From: a virus
Strand: one strand, 5' to 3'
Virus record (IMG/VR): IMGVR_UViG_3300045974_000269
Location: 1 to 24,372 of that record
DNA length: 24,372 bases
Part shown: positions 14,028-21,644 of the stretch, in pieces
How positions within the stretch are numbered: the stretch's first letter is position 1
How the letters are laid out: every line of letters starts with the position of its first letter
The notes under the pieces: generated by a model
What the model was told of the DNA's origin: nothing
What the model saw: only the letters and a program-made list of their open reading frames with translations
Databases searched by the model: none
Program-made: the position numbers and the translations under genes

Positions 14028-14623
14028 GGCGCGACCCCGCCGCCGGCGAGGAGGCGGCCGATCGCCTCCTGCAATTCGCCCGCGAGTTGCCCCTTCAGCT
14101 TCACCGTCGCCCGGCCCAGCGGGGCCTTGCCCTGGATCCGAATGTCGCGCCGGTAGGACTTCACCGAAACGTTAGGGTTCAGCCGGTTGGTGCCGTCGCG
14201 GTAGCGGAAGCGAATCCCCTGGCCGGCGGCCACCTTGTTGCCCGTGTAGACGTCGCGGTGCAGGAGCACCTGCGTACCTGGCGCGTCCACTCCGAACTCT
14301 TGGAAGTAGTGATACCGGGCCTTTGAACGGACGGCGACGCCGATCACCCCGAACTTCTCCCACCCGGGCCGGGCGAAGACACCGAAGGAACGCGACAGGT
14401 TCCCGCCCTTCCGGCGGCCGCGCTTCGGCCCCACCGGGGCATTGCGCCCGGCCTGCGAGGCCACCGCCGCCCCGGCCTCCTTCAGCACCTTGAGCAGAGC
14501 CGCCTTGACCGCCGGCCCCATGCCGAGCAGGCGCGCCTGCACGTCCTCGTCACCCGTCACGCGCAGCGAGAACCCGTCGGTGAGGTTGCCCGAGCCGGGC
14601 GGCTTGTAGGTAGGAAGCCCCAC
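14024..14623 (-). CDS. HK97 gp10-like head-tail adaptor
   Basis: 199-aa protein; the GTG at 14623 begins two bases after the preceding stop and gives MGLPTYKPPGSGNLTDGFSL. A longer frame to 14704 only overlaps the previous gene. The residues around LKVLKEAGAAVASQAGRNAP, GNLSRSFGVFAR, and the RYHYFQEFG stretch match the HK97-gp10-like family, whose members form the neck with a conserved 'H..E.G' core near the centre. The Lys/Arg-rich C-terminal part (SYRRDIRIQGKAPLGRATVK) is longer than in the small family members. It connects the head completion ring to the tail terminator. Confidence 0.8.
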   Translation of the reverse strand: MGLPTYKPPGSGNLTDGFSLRVTGDEDVQARLLGMGPAVKAALLKVLKEAGAAVASQAGRNAPVGPKRGRRKGGNLSRSFGVFARPGWEKFGVIGVAVRSKARYHYFQEFGVDAPGTQVLLHRDVYTGNKVAAGQGIRFRYRDGTNRLNPNVSVKSYRRDIRIQGKAPLGRATVKLKGQLAGELQEAIGRLLAGGGVAP

Positions 14624-14625
14624 GG

Positions 14626-15219
14626 TCAGCCCCGGAGCCTGTAGCGCTCGACCGTGGACGCGAACAGGGGCGTTTCCCCGCCCTTGCCCTGTTGCGCCTC
14701 CCACGTCCCGGCGTACGTCACCGAACCGTGCGGCATTGTCTCGTTACTGATCCCGATCCGCTCGCGCCCGCGGTACAGAAAGCCCACCTGATCGATGCAC
14801 GCCTGCGCCACGTCTTCGGGTGTCGTCGCCCCGTAGCCGGCGACGTAGACGATCACGCAGTTGGCGACGCCGTCCGCGAAGGTGTAGCCCACGACCTCGA
14901 GCTTGCCGGCGGCCGCGTTGGAGAGCACCCAGCCCGCCCCGCCCACCGTGGCCCGCGGGGGGATCACCACCCCGTCCACCGTGACGCTCGTCACCGACGC
15001 CACCGGGTACTGCTCGAGGAAAAGTTTGCACCCGCCCTCGCCGTCCACCGTGTCGGTGTACGTCGCGTTGATCGGGTTCCGGCCAGCCTGCGCCACGAAG
15101 GCGTGCGATACGGCCGTGATCAGCCCGCCCAGCAACGTGTCGTCGTCCTGGGGAACAGGCACCGAGCCGCGCAGGTAAGCGCGCACCGAGTCGAGGTCCG
15201 TCAGGTCGCCCGCCGCCAT
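14626..15219 (-). CDS. Head-tail connector, gp6-like
   Basis: 197-aa protein from an ATG at 15219, directly following the stop of a small orphan. The start MAAGDLTDLDSVRAYLRG, then VPQDDDTLLGGLITAVSHAF, fits the gp6-like/Phage_connect_1 head-tail connectors: an N-terminal 'l..vk.yl.i....D.ll..lI..A' helix pair followed by a beta domain (YPVASVTSVTVDGVVIPP) and a final helix bundle (VAQACIDQVGFLYRGRERIG). Such proteins form a 12- or 13-fold ring below the portal after packaging. Confidence 0.85.
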   Translation of the reverse strand: MAAGDLTDLDSVRAYLRGSVPVPQDDDTLLGGLITAVSHAFVAQAGRNPINATYTDTVDGEGGCKLFLEQYPVASVTSVTVDGVVIPPRATVGGAGWVLSNAAAGKLEVVGYTFADGVANCVIVYVAGYGATTPEDVAQACIDQVGFLYRGRERIGISNETMPHGSVTYAGTWEAQQGKGGETPLFASTVERYRLRG

Positions 15220-15414
15220 CTATCCCACCCGCGCCTTGTTGCGCGGTGCCCGCGGCACCGCCTTGTTTCCCGGAGCTTCCTCGATCGCCAGAGCGAAACC
15301 CTGCTCGACGGCGTGCGCCGCGCGCTCGCCGTCCAGCACCGATCCCGCTTCGACGTGCTCGACGTGGATCCCGTCCCACGCCACCGCGAGCCCTCGAGTT
15401 ACAGACGCACGCAT
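15220..15414 (-). CDS. Small orphan between capsid and connector genes
   Basis: 64-aa protein from an ATG at 15414, preceded by AGGTGGAAGGGTCC as ribosome site; a GTG at 15426 is possible but lacks a spaced site. The sequence MRASVTRGLAVAWDGIHVEH suggests a compact beta hairpin followed by an acidic helix and a basic tail (PRAPRNKARVG). It does not match a family I know. Small genes at this place in HK97-type phages may encode head decoration or neck components, but that is only context. Confidence 0.65.
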   Translation of the reverse strand: MRASVTRGLAVAWDGIHVEHVEAGSVLDGERAAHAVEQGFALAIEEAPGNKAVPRAPRNKARVG

Positions 15415-15437
15415 GGACCCTTCCACCTGGCCCAGCC

Positions 15438-15461
15438 GGCGACCCCCGCGAAGGGGCCGCC
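15438..15461 (-). terminator. GC-rich hairpin after the capsid gene
   Basis: Coding-strand GGCGGCCCC pairs with GGGGTCGCC across a 6-nt loop (TTCGCG): nine pairs with one G-U. It lies about 20 bp past the major capsid stop. There is no following U-tract, so it is not a standard Rho-independent terminator; it could be a processing or attenuation site that lifts capsid mRNA above downstream messages. Confidence 0.4.
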
Positions 15462-15479
15462 AGCCGTGCCGGGAAGCGC

Positions 15480-16673
15480 TTAGACCGCGAGTTGGTAGGC
15501 CGCGACCGCCGTGGTGTCGATCACGCCGCCACCGACGCGCCGCGTCCCGTAAAACATCACGTTGGGCTTGTTGGTGTACGGGTCACGCAGCCAGCGCGTG
15601 CCGACGACGTCGGCGACGACGTAGGCCCGCTTGATGTTGCCGAACACGAGCGCGTTTGCCGACGCGGCCACGGCCGGCATGTCCTCGTTTTCCGCGATCG
15701 GGTAGCCGAGAAGCTGGGCCGGCACGCCGGCGACCATCGAAGGCTCCCAGAGGTAACGATTCTGGGAATCCTTCAGCTTCCGGACGGCCGTGAAGGTGGC
15801 CGCCGCGCCCATCCACATCGCGCCGGCCCGGTAGGAGGCCAGGATCTTCGCCGGGACGTCGAGCAGGGTATCGGCGACGATCACGCCCGACGTGCCCGAC
15901 TTCACCAGCCCGATGTTGGTTCCGAAGGTCGGCGAAGCCGAGGGGGTGTAAGCCAGGATCCCCTTGGGGCTCGTGCCGGCGACGCCCGTGCCGCTCGTGA
16001 ACTCGACATTTTCGAGGATCCCGAAGGTCTTTCCGGCCTCGTCAGCGATGTGACCCTCGAGGTTGAAGAAGGCGTCGTCGAGGACGCGCTGGGAGGCGGT
16101 CACGTTCGCGTACATCTCGCCGAACACCGGCTTGAACTGCGCGAACTGGGGGGAGTTGGTGGCGGTACGCGTGCCGGTTTCCGCGACCCACCCGCCGGCG
16201 AGGCCGTGGATGTTCACCAGTTTCTCGTACTTCTCGTTGCTGACCGTGATCACGGTCGAGAGGGACCGCATCGGCGCATACTTGAGCGCGACTTCGGCCA
16301 GGGACTTGTCGAGGTCCTGCGCGGAGGCGAAGCCGCCATCCGCGTTGACGCCGAGCGACAGCGCCTTGACCTGCAGGTCGGCGAGGCCGTCGATCTCGCC
16401 CTTGCGGAGAAACCGCGAGAAGGCGCGCGCGTGCTGCACCTGGTCGGACTCCGCGGGCTGACCGCCGGTCGCGCCGAGCGCGTTCGCCTTCGTTTCCATC
16501 TCGCGGATCTGCTTCTCGAGCATGGAGATCGCGTCGTTGAGCCTGTCCACCTTCCCCGCGAGCAGGGGATCGGCGTGGCCCTTCTTCTCGATCTGCTCGA
16601 GCCTCTGATCGTTCGCCTTCTTGAACTCCTCGAAGACTCCGAGGATCTTCTCGTGCGACTCCTTCACTTCCAT
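15480..16673 (-). CDS. Major capsid protein, HK97 fold
   Basis: 397-aa protein from an ATG at 16673 with an AAAGGAAA ribosome site. Residues 1-~100 form a charged coiled coil (EVKESHEKILGVFEEFKK and onward), the delta domain that acts as internal scaffold in HK97. The mature part begins near QVKALSLGVNADGGF (101-115), the usual cleavage zone and 'GG' start of the family. Further features are the HK97 signature region VSNEKYEKLVNI, NLEGHIADEAGKTFGILE and a C-terminal strand GTRRVGGGVIDTTAV. The neighbouring protease should remove the delta domain. No separate scaffold gene is visible, in agreement with this. Confidence 0.95.
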   Translation of the reverse strand: MEVKESHEKILGVFEEFKKANDQRLEQIEKKGHADPLLAGKVDRLNDAISMLEKQIREMETKANALGATGGQPAESDQVQHARAFSRFLRKGEIDGLADLQVKALSLGVNADGGFASAQDLDKSLAEVALKYAPMRSLSTVITVSNEKYEKLVNIHGLAGGWVAETGTRTATNSPQFAQFKPVFGEMYANVTASQRVLDDAFFNLEGHIADEAGKTFGILENVEFTSGTGVAGTSPKGILAYTPSASPTFGTNIGLVKSGTSGVIVADTLLDVPAKILASYRAGAMWMGAAATFTAVRKLKDSQNRYLWEPSMVAGVPAQLLGYPIAENEDMPAVAASANALVFGNIKRAYVVADVVGTRWLRDPYTNKPNVMFYGTRRVGGGVIDTTAVAAYQLAV

Positions 16674-16688
16674 GACCGTTTCCTTTCC

Positions 16689-17357
16689 CTAGCCGCCCAA
16701 AAGGACGCGCTCGAGCTTTCGCTTTGTTTCGTAGAACTGCAGGGGGTCCACCTCGTCGCCCTCGTTGCCGGCATCCCGCAGGCCGAGCGCGCTTGATCCA
16801 CGAGCCATCAGCCGCTTGGCCTGCTCGCGCGAAAGCCCGGCATCCCGCAGGGCAGATTCCAGTTGACGGACGGTTTCGGGAGCGGACTTGACCGCCTCGA
16901 CCGAAGCTTGATCGTTGGCCGCGAAGGTGACGACCGACACTTCCCAGAGGTCAACCGCCTTGATCCGGTTGACGCCGGCGACCTTGTCGAAGACCGAGCC
17001 GCCGTCGGGAAGGGAGAACCCGATCGACAGGCCGTCCAACTCCCCTTCGCGCATCAGCGTGTGCGTGGACTTCGCCAGCCCAAGCTGCAGGAAAAGCTTG
17101 CCCTCGACGTACAGCCCGCGCGCGTCCTCGCGCATCGTCGTCCACTTGCCGATGATCGACTTGGGATCGTGCTGTAGGAGGAGCTTGGGAAGGCGGCCGC
17201 GCTGGCCCCACGACTCGAGCGTCGCCTGGAACGCGCCGGGCTCGACGACGTCCCCGTACGAATCCTTGACCCCGAACACCGAACCATGACCGGCGAAGGT
17301 TCCGTCTTCCGCCAGGGACTTGATCTCGAGCGCGCCCGAAAGGAACTTCCGAACCAT
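16689..17357 (-). CDS. Prohead protease, HK97 S78 family
   Basis: 222-aa protein from an ATG at 17357. The N-terminal domain shows the S78 protease pattern: GHGSVFGVKDSYGDVVEPGA (23-42), then LLLQHDP with His63 and DGLSIGFSLP with Ser111; these sit at the positions expected for the catalytic His and Ser in HK97 gp4, with a glutamate further on (about Glu138). The C-terminal helical segment after residue 165 is a typical targeting tail. It matures the capsid by removing the delta domain and degrades itself. Gene order portal-protease-capsid is the classical HK97 order. Confidence 0.9.
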   Translation of the reverse strand: MVRKFLSGALEIKSLAEDGTFAGHGSVFGVKDSYGDVVEPGAFQATLESWGQRGRLPKLLLQHDPKSIIGKWTTMREDARGLYVEGKLFLQLGLAKSTHTLMREGELDGLSIGFSLPDGGSVFDKVAGVNRIKAVDLWEVSVVTFAANDQASVEAVKSAPETVRQLESALRDAGLSREQAKRLMARGSSALGLRDAGNEGDEVDPLQFYETKRKLERVLLGG

Positions 17358-17409
17358 GGCCCCACGTTAAGCGGGGGCCGCGCCTCGTTTGCCTTTCGGG
17401 CGCGCCGCG

Positions 17410-18714
17410 CTACTCCGCGACCGCCGGCACCTGGCCGGGCTCCACCGGATCCGCGGGCTCCACCGCGGGCTCGAGCGGATCCGCCGGGGGCTCGACGACT
17501 TCCGGCGGCACGTCGGCCGCGTCACCCGGCCCCATGTTCAGCGGAGCCAGCGGATCGTCGAGGCCGTCGAGGGGGTTCATATCCTCTTTCTCCCGGGCCT
17601 CGTTGCGCGTCATCCATCCGGTCAGGATCCCCGACTTGTAGAATTCCGCGCGCGTCCGCGCGTCGCCGCGGAGAAGCGCCCGCACGTCGAGCTTGATGTA
17701 ATAGCCCTCCTCGATATCGCGCTCCGACAGGAGGTCGCGCATTAGCGCTTGCTCCCAGCGCTCGACCCACGGCCCCAGAGTGTGATCGACATACGCCTGC
17801 ATGAACGCTTCAGCGCTCGCGTACGTCGCCGACTTGTCGGGATGCCCGATCATCATCGGACTGATCTCGAACATCCGGGCGATCTCCGCGACTTGAAACT
17901 CGCGCGTCGCGATCGTGCCCGCGTCCACCGCGGTCATACTCATTGCTTGGAACTTCAGCCCGGCGTCGAGAACCATCAGCCCGTAAGAATTGCTCGAACC
18001 GCCGTGCTCGTCGCGGATCTTCTCCTCGACGCGCTTCACCGTTGCGGGCTGCAGCGATCCGTCGGTCGTCAGCAAGCCGGACGGCCGGATCCCGCCCTTG
18101 TGCAGCGCCGCCATGCTTTCTTCGCTCGCGATCGACAGGCCGATCGCGTCCCGCGCCAGCGCGATCACCTGCAGCGCCTCCCGCCCATCCCACGACGGGC
18201 CGGGGACGCGCATGATCGCCGACGGATCGACGAGCCTCGACAAGCCGCTGGCGAGCGCCACTTCGTACGCCACGATCTCGCCGGTCTTCGGATCGTACTT
18301 CGGCAGGATCGACGAAGGGGGGATCGGGACGATCTCCCGCACCTCGCCGCGGACCCGGTTCACGTACGAATGTGCACCCTTCGCCAGTAGCGCGTGGAAC
18401 ATCGACGTTTCCCGCCACTCAAACGACGTCATCCGGGCATTAGGCCGCCGGGAAATGACAGCGTGCAGGGGATGATCGGTCGCGACGCGCCGCACCCCCG
18501 CCTCGTCAACGTGCAGGACGCGGAGCGGTAGCCGGGCAATGCCGCCCGCGATGCGCCGGCAGCAAGCGAACACCGTGGACACCCGCAGCGCGGTATCGAC
18601 GTTGACCACCGCCCCCGACTTTGACTCCTGGCCGTAGGCCAGGATCCGCGCCAGATCGTCCGACGTCATCCTGCGTTCCGACGGCCCGCCCAGCCAACGC
18701 TCGATCAGCCCCAT
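17410..18714 (-). CDS. Portal protein, HK97 family
   Basis: 434-aa protein from an ATG at 18714, three bases after the stop of the small membrane protein. It matches the HK97-type portal: MGLIERWLGG, then VNVDTALRVSTVFACCRRIA (39-58), the FRWRETSMF-like segment SFEWRETSMFHALLAKG, and a clip/wing region FQVAEIARMFEISPMMIGHP. The C-terminal 50 residues are rich in Pro, Glu, Asp and Ala (repeated EPxDPxEP pattern) and probably disordered. It forms the dodecameric DNA channel and docks the terminase. A 52-bp gap separates it from the protease gene. Confidence 0.95.
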   Translation of the reverse strand: MGLIERWLGGPSERRMTSDDLARILAYGQESKSGAVVNVDTALRVSTVFACCRRIAGGIARLPLRVLHVDEAGVRRVATDHPLHAVISRRPNARMTSFEWRETSMFHALLAKGAHSYVNRVRGEVREIVPIPPSSILPKYDPKTGEIVAYEVALASGLSRLVDPSAIMRVPGPSWDGREALQVIALARDAIGLSIASEESMAALHKGGIRPSGLLTTDGSLQPATVKRVEEKIRDEHGGSSNSYGLMVLDAGLKFQAMSMTAVDAGTIATREFQVAEIARMFEISPMMIGHPDKSATYASAEAFMQAYVDHTLGPWVERWEQALMRDLLSERDIEEGYYIKLDVRALLRGDARTRAEFYKSGILTGWMTRNEAREKEDMNPLDGLDDPLAPLNMGPGDAADVPPEVVEPPADPLEPAVEPADPVEPGQVPAVAE

Positions 18715-18717
18715 GAC

Positions 18718-18885
18718 CTAACCCTTCCCGGGGCGCACCGCGCCCGCTAGTCCCACCGTCACGAGCAGGATGCCCGCGACGGCCCACCCAAGGGGCGGCC
18801 ACGCCAGCGCCCCACCCACCACCAGCGACGCCCCGCCGGTCACAACGAAGACCACCCGCGCCACCCCGATCGCCCCGTCGGTCAT
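18718..18885 (-). CDS. 55-aa protein with two membrane spans between terminase and portal
   Basis: Read by hand in the space between the large terminase and the portal. An ATG at 18885 overlaps the terminase stop (ATGA), and the TAG lies three bases before the portal ATG, so the frame fits exactly. It begins MTDGAIGVARVVFVVTGGAS and continues through a hydrophobic first span (about 5-28), a WPPLGW turn (residues 29-34), a second span (about 35-50, AVAGILLVTVGLAGAV) and a basic end (RPGKG). Two Gly/Val-rich spans joined by a Trp-Pro turn look like a small integral membrane hairpin. I know no family. It could anchor procapsids, tune portal assembly, or act as a pinholin-like protein. Confidence 0.75.
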   Translation of the reverse strand: MTDGAIGVARVVFVVTGGASLVVGGALAWPPLGWAVAGILLVTVGLAGAVRPGKG

Positions 18886-20561
18886 TGCGTCACCATTTCC
18901 CGTTGATCCATGTAGGACGCCACGTAACCGCCGCCGGTCCCGCCTCGAGCCCGGCCCAGCGCCATCACCGTCGCGATCACCCCGTCGATCTTTTCGGTCG
19001 AGCGCTTGCGATCCGGCTTGATGTTGCCGGCCTCGTCGAGCTTCACGACAGCGTTAGACGCGCACCAGCCGAGCACCGGGTTTCCCCCGTGCCGAAGGTT
19101 CCGCGACACCACCAGCGCCTCGAGGTCTTTGGATGGTTCCGACATTGACTTGAACCCCTGCCCAAACTCCACCATGTTGAAACCGTCCTTCGACAGATCC
19201 GTCGCCGTCGCCGTCGCGCCGTGCGCGTCATACGCGATTTCCTGTATCTCGACGCCGGCCGCCCGCAACTCGCGCAGGTCGCGCTTGATCCATTCGTAGT
19301 CAACGAGATCGCCGGGAGTAGCGACGAGGTGCCCGTCGCGAACCCAATTCGGATACTGGTTCCGCTCCGTCAGCGACCCACCTGGCGCACCCACCCGTGA
19401 CTCTGGGATGTAGAACCGCGACCACAAGCGCACCGTGCCATCGTCTTCCGGCCACGCGAGCACCAGCGCCGTGAGGTCGAGCTTGCTCGAGAGGTCGAGC
19501 GCCGCCCAGCAAGGCCGCCCCGCCATGGACGCGGGATCGGTGTACGTCGGGTCGCACTCCCGAAAGCGATCCATCGGGAGCCAGCGCGTCAAGGTGCGCG
19601 TCCAGATGTTCAAACGGTAGCGAAGGAAGGCATTGAAAAAGTGAGGTTGCTTCTTCGCCTTCTCCGCTTGCTCCGCGAATTCCGAAAGCAGGGGGGCCGT
19701 GCCGAGCCCCGGGTTTGCCTTCCACCAAGTTGCCGGATCGAAGGGATCGTCCCCCTCGTCGGCCGCCGTCACGTACGCGAAAAGCGTGTCGTCCTCGACG
19801 GTCTGATCCAGCACCTCGAGCGCATACTGGTGATGCGTCCACCCGACGGAGCCCGGCACGTACACGCCGGCCGTGGTGATCTCGAAGGTCAACGGCTGGC
19901 GACGCGCGCCGGCCGAAGTGTCGAGCACCGCGGCCAACTCGTGATCCTTCCACATATGCACTTCGTCCCGAATGTCGCCCGACAGCGAAAGCCCGTCCTG
20001 CGTTCCACCGTCCGCGGACAGGACGCCGGCGGTAGCGTTCAGCCGGTCGCACACGAGCAGGCCGCCGTGCGCGAATCCCTTGGGGACCGTGATGTATTTC
20101 CGCAACGACGGCGATTGCCGGACCATCATGCCGGCCGCCTTATGGCAGATCAGCGCTTGATCGCGCTTCGTTGCGGTGAACCGCACTTGGCCGCCCGGTT
20201 CCCCGTCCTGCACCAGCAACTTGAGCCCGACGCCGCCGGCGAGCGTGGTCTTGCCGCCCTTCCGCGGGATCTCCCAATAGACCGTGCGGAATCGCCGGAA
20301 GCCCGACTCGTGCCGCTTCCACCCGAAGATCTCGCGCACCTGGTCGGCCTGATACGGAAGCAACTCGAGCGGCTTGCCGGCCCATTGCCCTTCGTAGTGC
20401 CGGCAGAACCGCGGGAAGAATCGCGCCGCGCGCGCCGCTTCCGCCTCGTCGAAGAAGTAGCCGCGATCCCGGGCCGTCCGGTGATCGCGCTCGCGCCGTT
20501 CGATCGCCAGTTGCTCGACCTTCCCGATCGTCCGCTTCGCCGGGAGCTTCGGGACGCTCAC
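18882..20561 (-). CDS. terL: Terminase large subunit
   Basis: 559-aa protein from a GTG at 20561, overlapping the small terminase stop (GTGA). It matches the HK97-type (Terminase_1) large subunit: adenine-binding/N-terminal region with LLPYQADQVREIFGWKR, a Walker A-like loop EIPRKGGKTT (97-106), a Walker B segment LSGDIRDEVHMW (about 193-204, acidic pair DE) and a C-terminal RNase H-like nuclease with CWAALDLSSKLDLTALVLAW (Asp near 357), AYDAHGATA (Asp near 446) and EKIDGVIATVMAL (Asp near 527). It provides the ATPase motor and cuts concatemeric DNA at the packaging site. Confidence 0.95.
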   Translation of the reverse strand: MSVPKLPAKRTIGKVEQLAIERRERDHRTARDRGYFFDEAEAARAARFFPRFCRHYEGQWAGKPLELLPYQADQVREIFGWKRHESGFRRFRTVYWEIPRKGGKTTLAGGVGLKLLVQDGEPGGQVRFTATKRDQALICHKAAGMMVRQSPSLRKYITVPKGFAHGGLLVCDRLNATAGVLSADGGTQDGLSLSGDIRDEVHMWKDHELAAVLDTSAGARRQPLTFEITTAGVYVPGSVGWTHHQYALEVLDQTVEDDTLFAYVTAADEGDDPFDPATWWKANPGLGTAPLLSEFAEQAEKAKKQPHFFNAFLRYRLNIWTRTLTRWLPMDRFRECDPTYTDPASMAGRPCWAALDLSSKLDLTALVLAWPEDDGTVRLWSRFYIPESRVGAPGGSLTERNQYPNWVRDGHLVATPGDLVDYEWIKRDLRELRAAGVEIQEIAYDAHGATATATDLSKDGFNMVEFGQGFKSMSEPSKDLEALVVSRNLRHGGNPVLGWCASNAVVKLDEAGNIKPDRKRSTEKIDGVIATVMALGRARGGTGGGYVASYMDQREMVTQ

Positions 20562-21055
20562 CCCTTGCCCCCCTGCACCACCTCGAGCGGCTTGCCGAAC
20601 AGGTCTTCTTCGATCTCCTTCTCCGATTCGCCGGGCTTCGGGGGGACCGACACCCTCGAGCGCCCCGAAGGCGTAAGGCCGAACTCCGCGGCAAGGTGCC
20701 GAGCCTGCGCCCGGGCATCTTTCGCGATCACCACCGCCGGATGCGCCTTCTGCCCCTGGGGAGAATCGACGACCGTGCCCTCGCGCTGGTAGATTCTGGT
20801 AGCCTCGATCGCCAACGAGTGCGCCGTGCAGTAGTCGGCGAGCCGCCCGCCGTCGAGCTTGGAAAGGATCCCCGTGTCAACGAGCGTCGGGACCACCCGA
20901 TCCCACTCCGCGCGCGCCTCGAGATCGAGCCATTTCGGCGCGTCCGGCGTGCCGGGCGGTAGTGAAAACTCGTCGCGGGCTGCACGATCCTTGCGGAAAG
21001 TGCCCTCGAGTTGCTTCCGGGCCGTCGGTTTCGGCGCTGGTCCGCGCTTTCCCAT
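20558..21055 (-). CDS. terS: Terminase small subunit, P27 family
   Basis: 165-aa protein from an ATG at 21055 with a strong GAGGTGAA ribosome site; the longer frame into the upstream gap is rejected. It starts MGKRGPAPKPTARKQLEGTF, the typical 'GR.GRpP.P..lk.l.G' beginning of the P27 (Terminase_4) family, followed by PPGTPDAPKWLDLEARAEWD and the helical core (LSKLDGGRLADYCTAHSLAI). The last 35 residues (SGRSRVSVPPKPGESEKEIE) are charged. It binds the packaging site and loads the large subunit. Confidence 0.9.
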   Translation of the reverse strand: MGKRGPAPKPTARKQLEGTFRKDRAARDEFSLPPGTPDAPKWLDLEARAEWDRVVPTLVDTGILSKLDGGRLADYCTAHSLAIEATRIYQREGTVVDSPQGQKAHPAVVIAKDARAQARHLAAEFGLTPSGRSRVSVPPKPGESEKEIEEDLFGKPLEVVQGGKG

Positions 21056-21066
21056 GGATTCACCTC

Positions 21067-21090
21067 GAGTGCATTGCACTTTGAGTGCAT
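21067..21090. promoter_or_regulatory. Direct repeat plus inverted repeat upstream of small terminase
   Basis: Two GAGTGCAT copies 16 bp apart, with a GTGCATTGCAC inverted repeat across the first copy, lie 12-35 bp before the small terminase ATG. The 16-bp spacing is between one and two helical turns. Small terminase or HNH binding sites would be expected here; an operator is another possibility. Confidence 0.4.
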
Positions 21091-21250
21091 ACGCCCGCGG
21101 GGGGCGCGAACCGCGCGAAATTTCCAGGGGGGGGATCTCGCCCCTCGAGAGGGCCGAAATCACCAGCAATATTAGGGGGGTGGCCGATACCTGCCGGCGC
21201 ACGCCCCAAACTACCAATGAGTGTGTTCCGGGGGCCTCCCAGAGATGAGA

Positions 21251-21268
21251 CACCCCTTATGGGGGGTG
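21251..21268 (-). terminator. Short hairpin after the HNH gene
   Basis: CACCCC and GGGGTG flank a 6-nt loop, 28 bp past the HNH stop. It can form a six-pair stem on the message. It lacks a U-tract, so it is weak evidence for termination; it could instead be part of the packaging site. Confidence 0.3.
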
Positions 21269-21295
21269 CGCCTGCCCGCTTTCCGTGCAGGTCGA

Positions 21296-21640
21296 TCATG
21301 ACGCGCGCCCCGCGAGCCCGCCATCTACACGCGCCGTCTTGCTCGAGTGACACGACCAGCACAAGGCTTGAAGGTTGGTTGGATCGAGCGCTCGACGTGG
21401 CGCGATAGCGCGCGAGACAACGTGGTCAGCAACTCGAGCAGGCTTTCCGCAATGCGCGCAACGAGGGGAGCCAGCCAGGAAGGACGCACGCAGCGTGCGC
21501 CAGGGGCTCGAGTAGTAGAACGCGCCCGCCACCCGCCGATCATGCTCGAGCTTCCCCTGGTGCACGTCGCAGCGCTTACCCCTCGGCGCAACGCGCGAGC
21601 ACCCGGGAGCCGGGCAGACGTGGGGCAAGGCGTACGGCAT
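21296..21640 (-). CDS. HNH endonuclease next to terminase
   Basis: 114-aa protein from an ATG at 21640 with a GGAGGAT ribosome site. Two zinc-type clusters are visible: an N-terminal knuckle C9-x4-C14-x9-C24-x2-H27, and the HNH core with CAHCGKPARVADHVVSRA (C61, C64, D72-H73), DPTNLQALC (N89, C94) and CWSCHSSKT (C97, H98). HNH proteins encoded beside the terminase are established parts of the packaging machine in HK97-like cos phages, where they are needed together with the large subunit for cos cleavage. The gap to the terminase fits this. Confidence 0.9.
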   Translation of the reverse strand: MPYALPHVCPAPGCSRVAPRGKRCDVHQGKLEHDRRVAGAFYYSSPWRTLRASFLAGSPRCAHCGKPARVADHVVSRAIAPRRALDPTNLQALCWSCHSSKTARVDGGLAGRAS

Positions 21641-21644
21641 CGTC

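Larger units (their letters stand above)
21056..21295. other. Non-coding region with G-run cluster, candidate cos/packaging site
   Basis: 240 bp without a credible gene, between HNH and small terminase genes. The plus strand has five runs of 5-8 G: 21099-21104, 21127-21134, 21175-21180, 21230-21234 and 21261-21266, none of comparable length on the other strand except short C-runs. Near the terminase start lie two direct copies of GAGTGCAT (21067-21074 and 21083-21090), and the inverted repeat GTGCA-T-TGCAC overlaps the first. In cos phages with an HNH next to the terminase, the cos region lies just here. The assignment is by position and structure only. Confidence 0.5.

Noticed and set aside
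15246-16796. Long plus-strand open frame (516 codons) opposite the capsid and protease genes
   Set aside because: It is antisense to the clearly recognised major capsid gene; the translation is Arg/His/Gly-rich without domain features, as expected for frame shadows in high-GC coding DNA.
19641-20792. Plus-strand open frame of 383 codons opposite the terminases
   Set aside because: Antisense shadow of two well-recognised terminase genes; no motif of its own.
21056-21253. Longer small terminase start at 21253
   Set aside because: The added part reads through the G-run region, has no family similarity, and the ATG at 21055 has a strong ribosome site and the typical P27 N-terminus.
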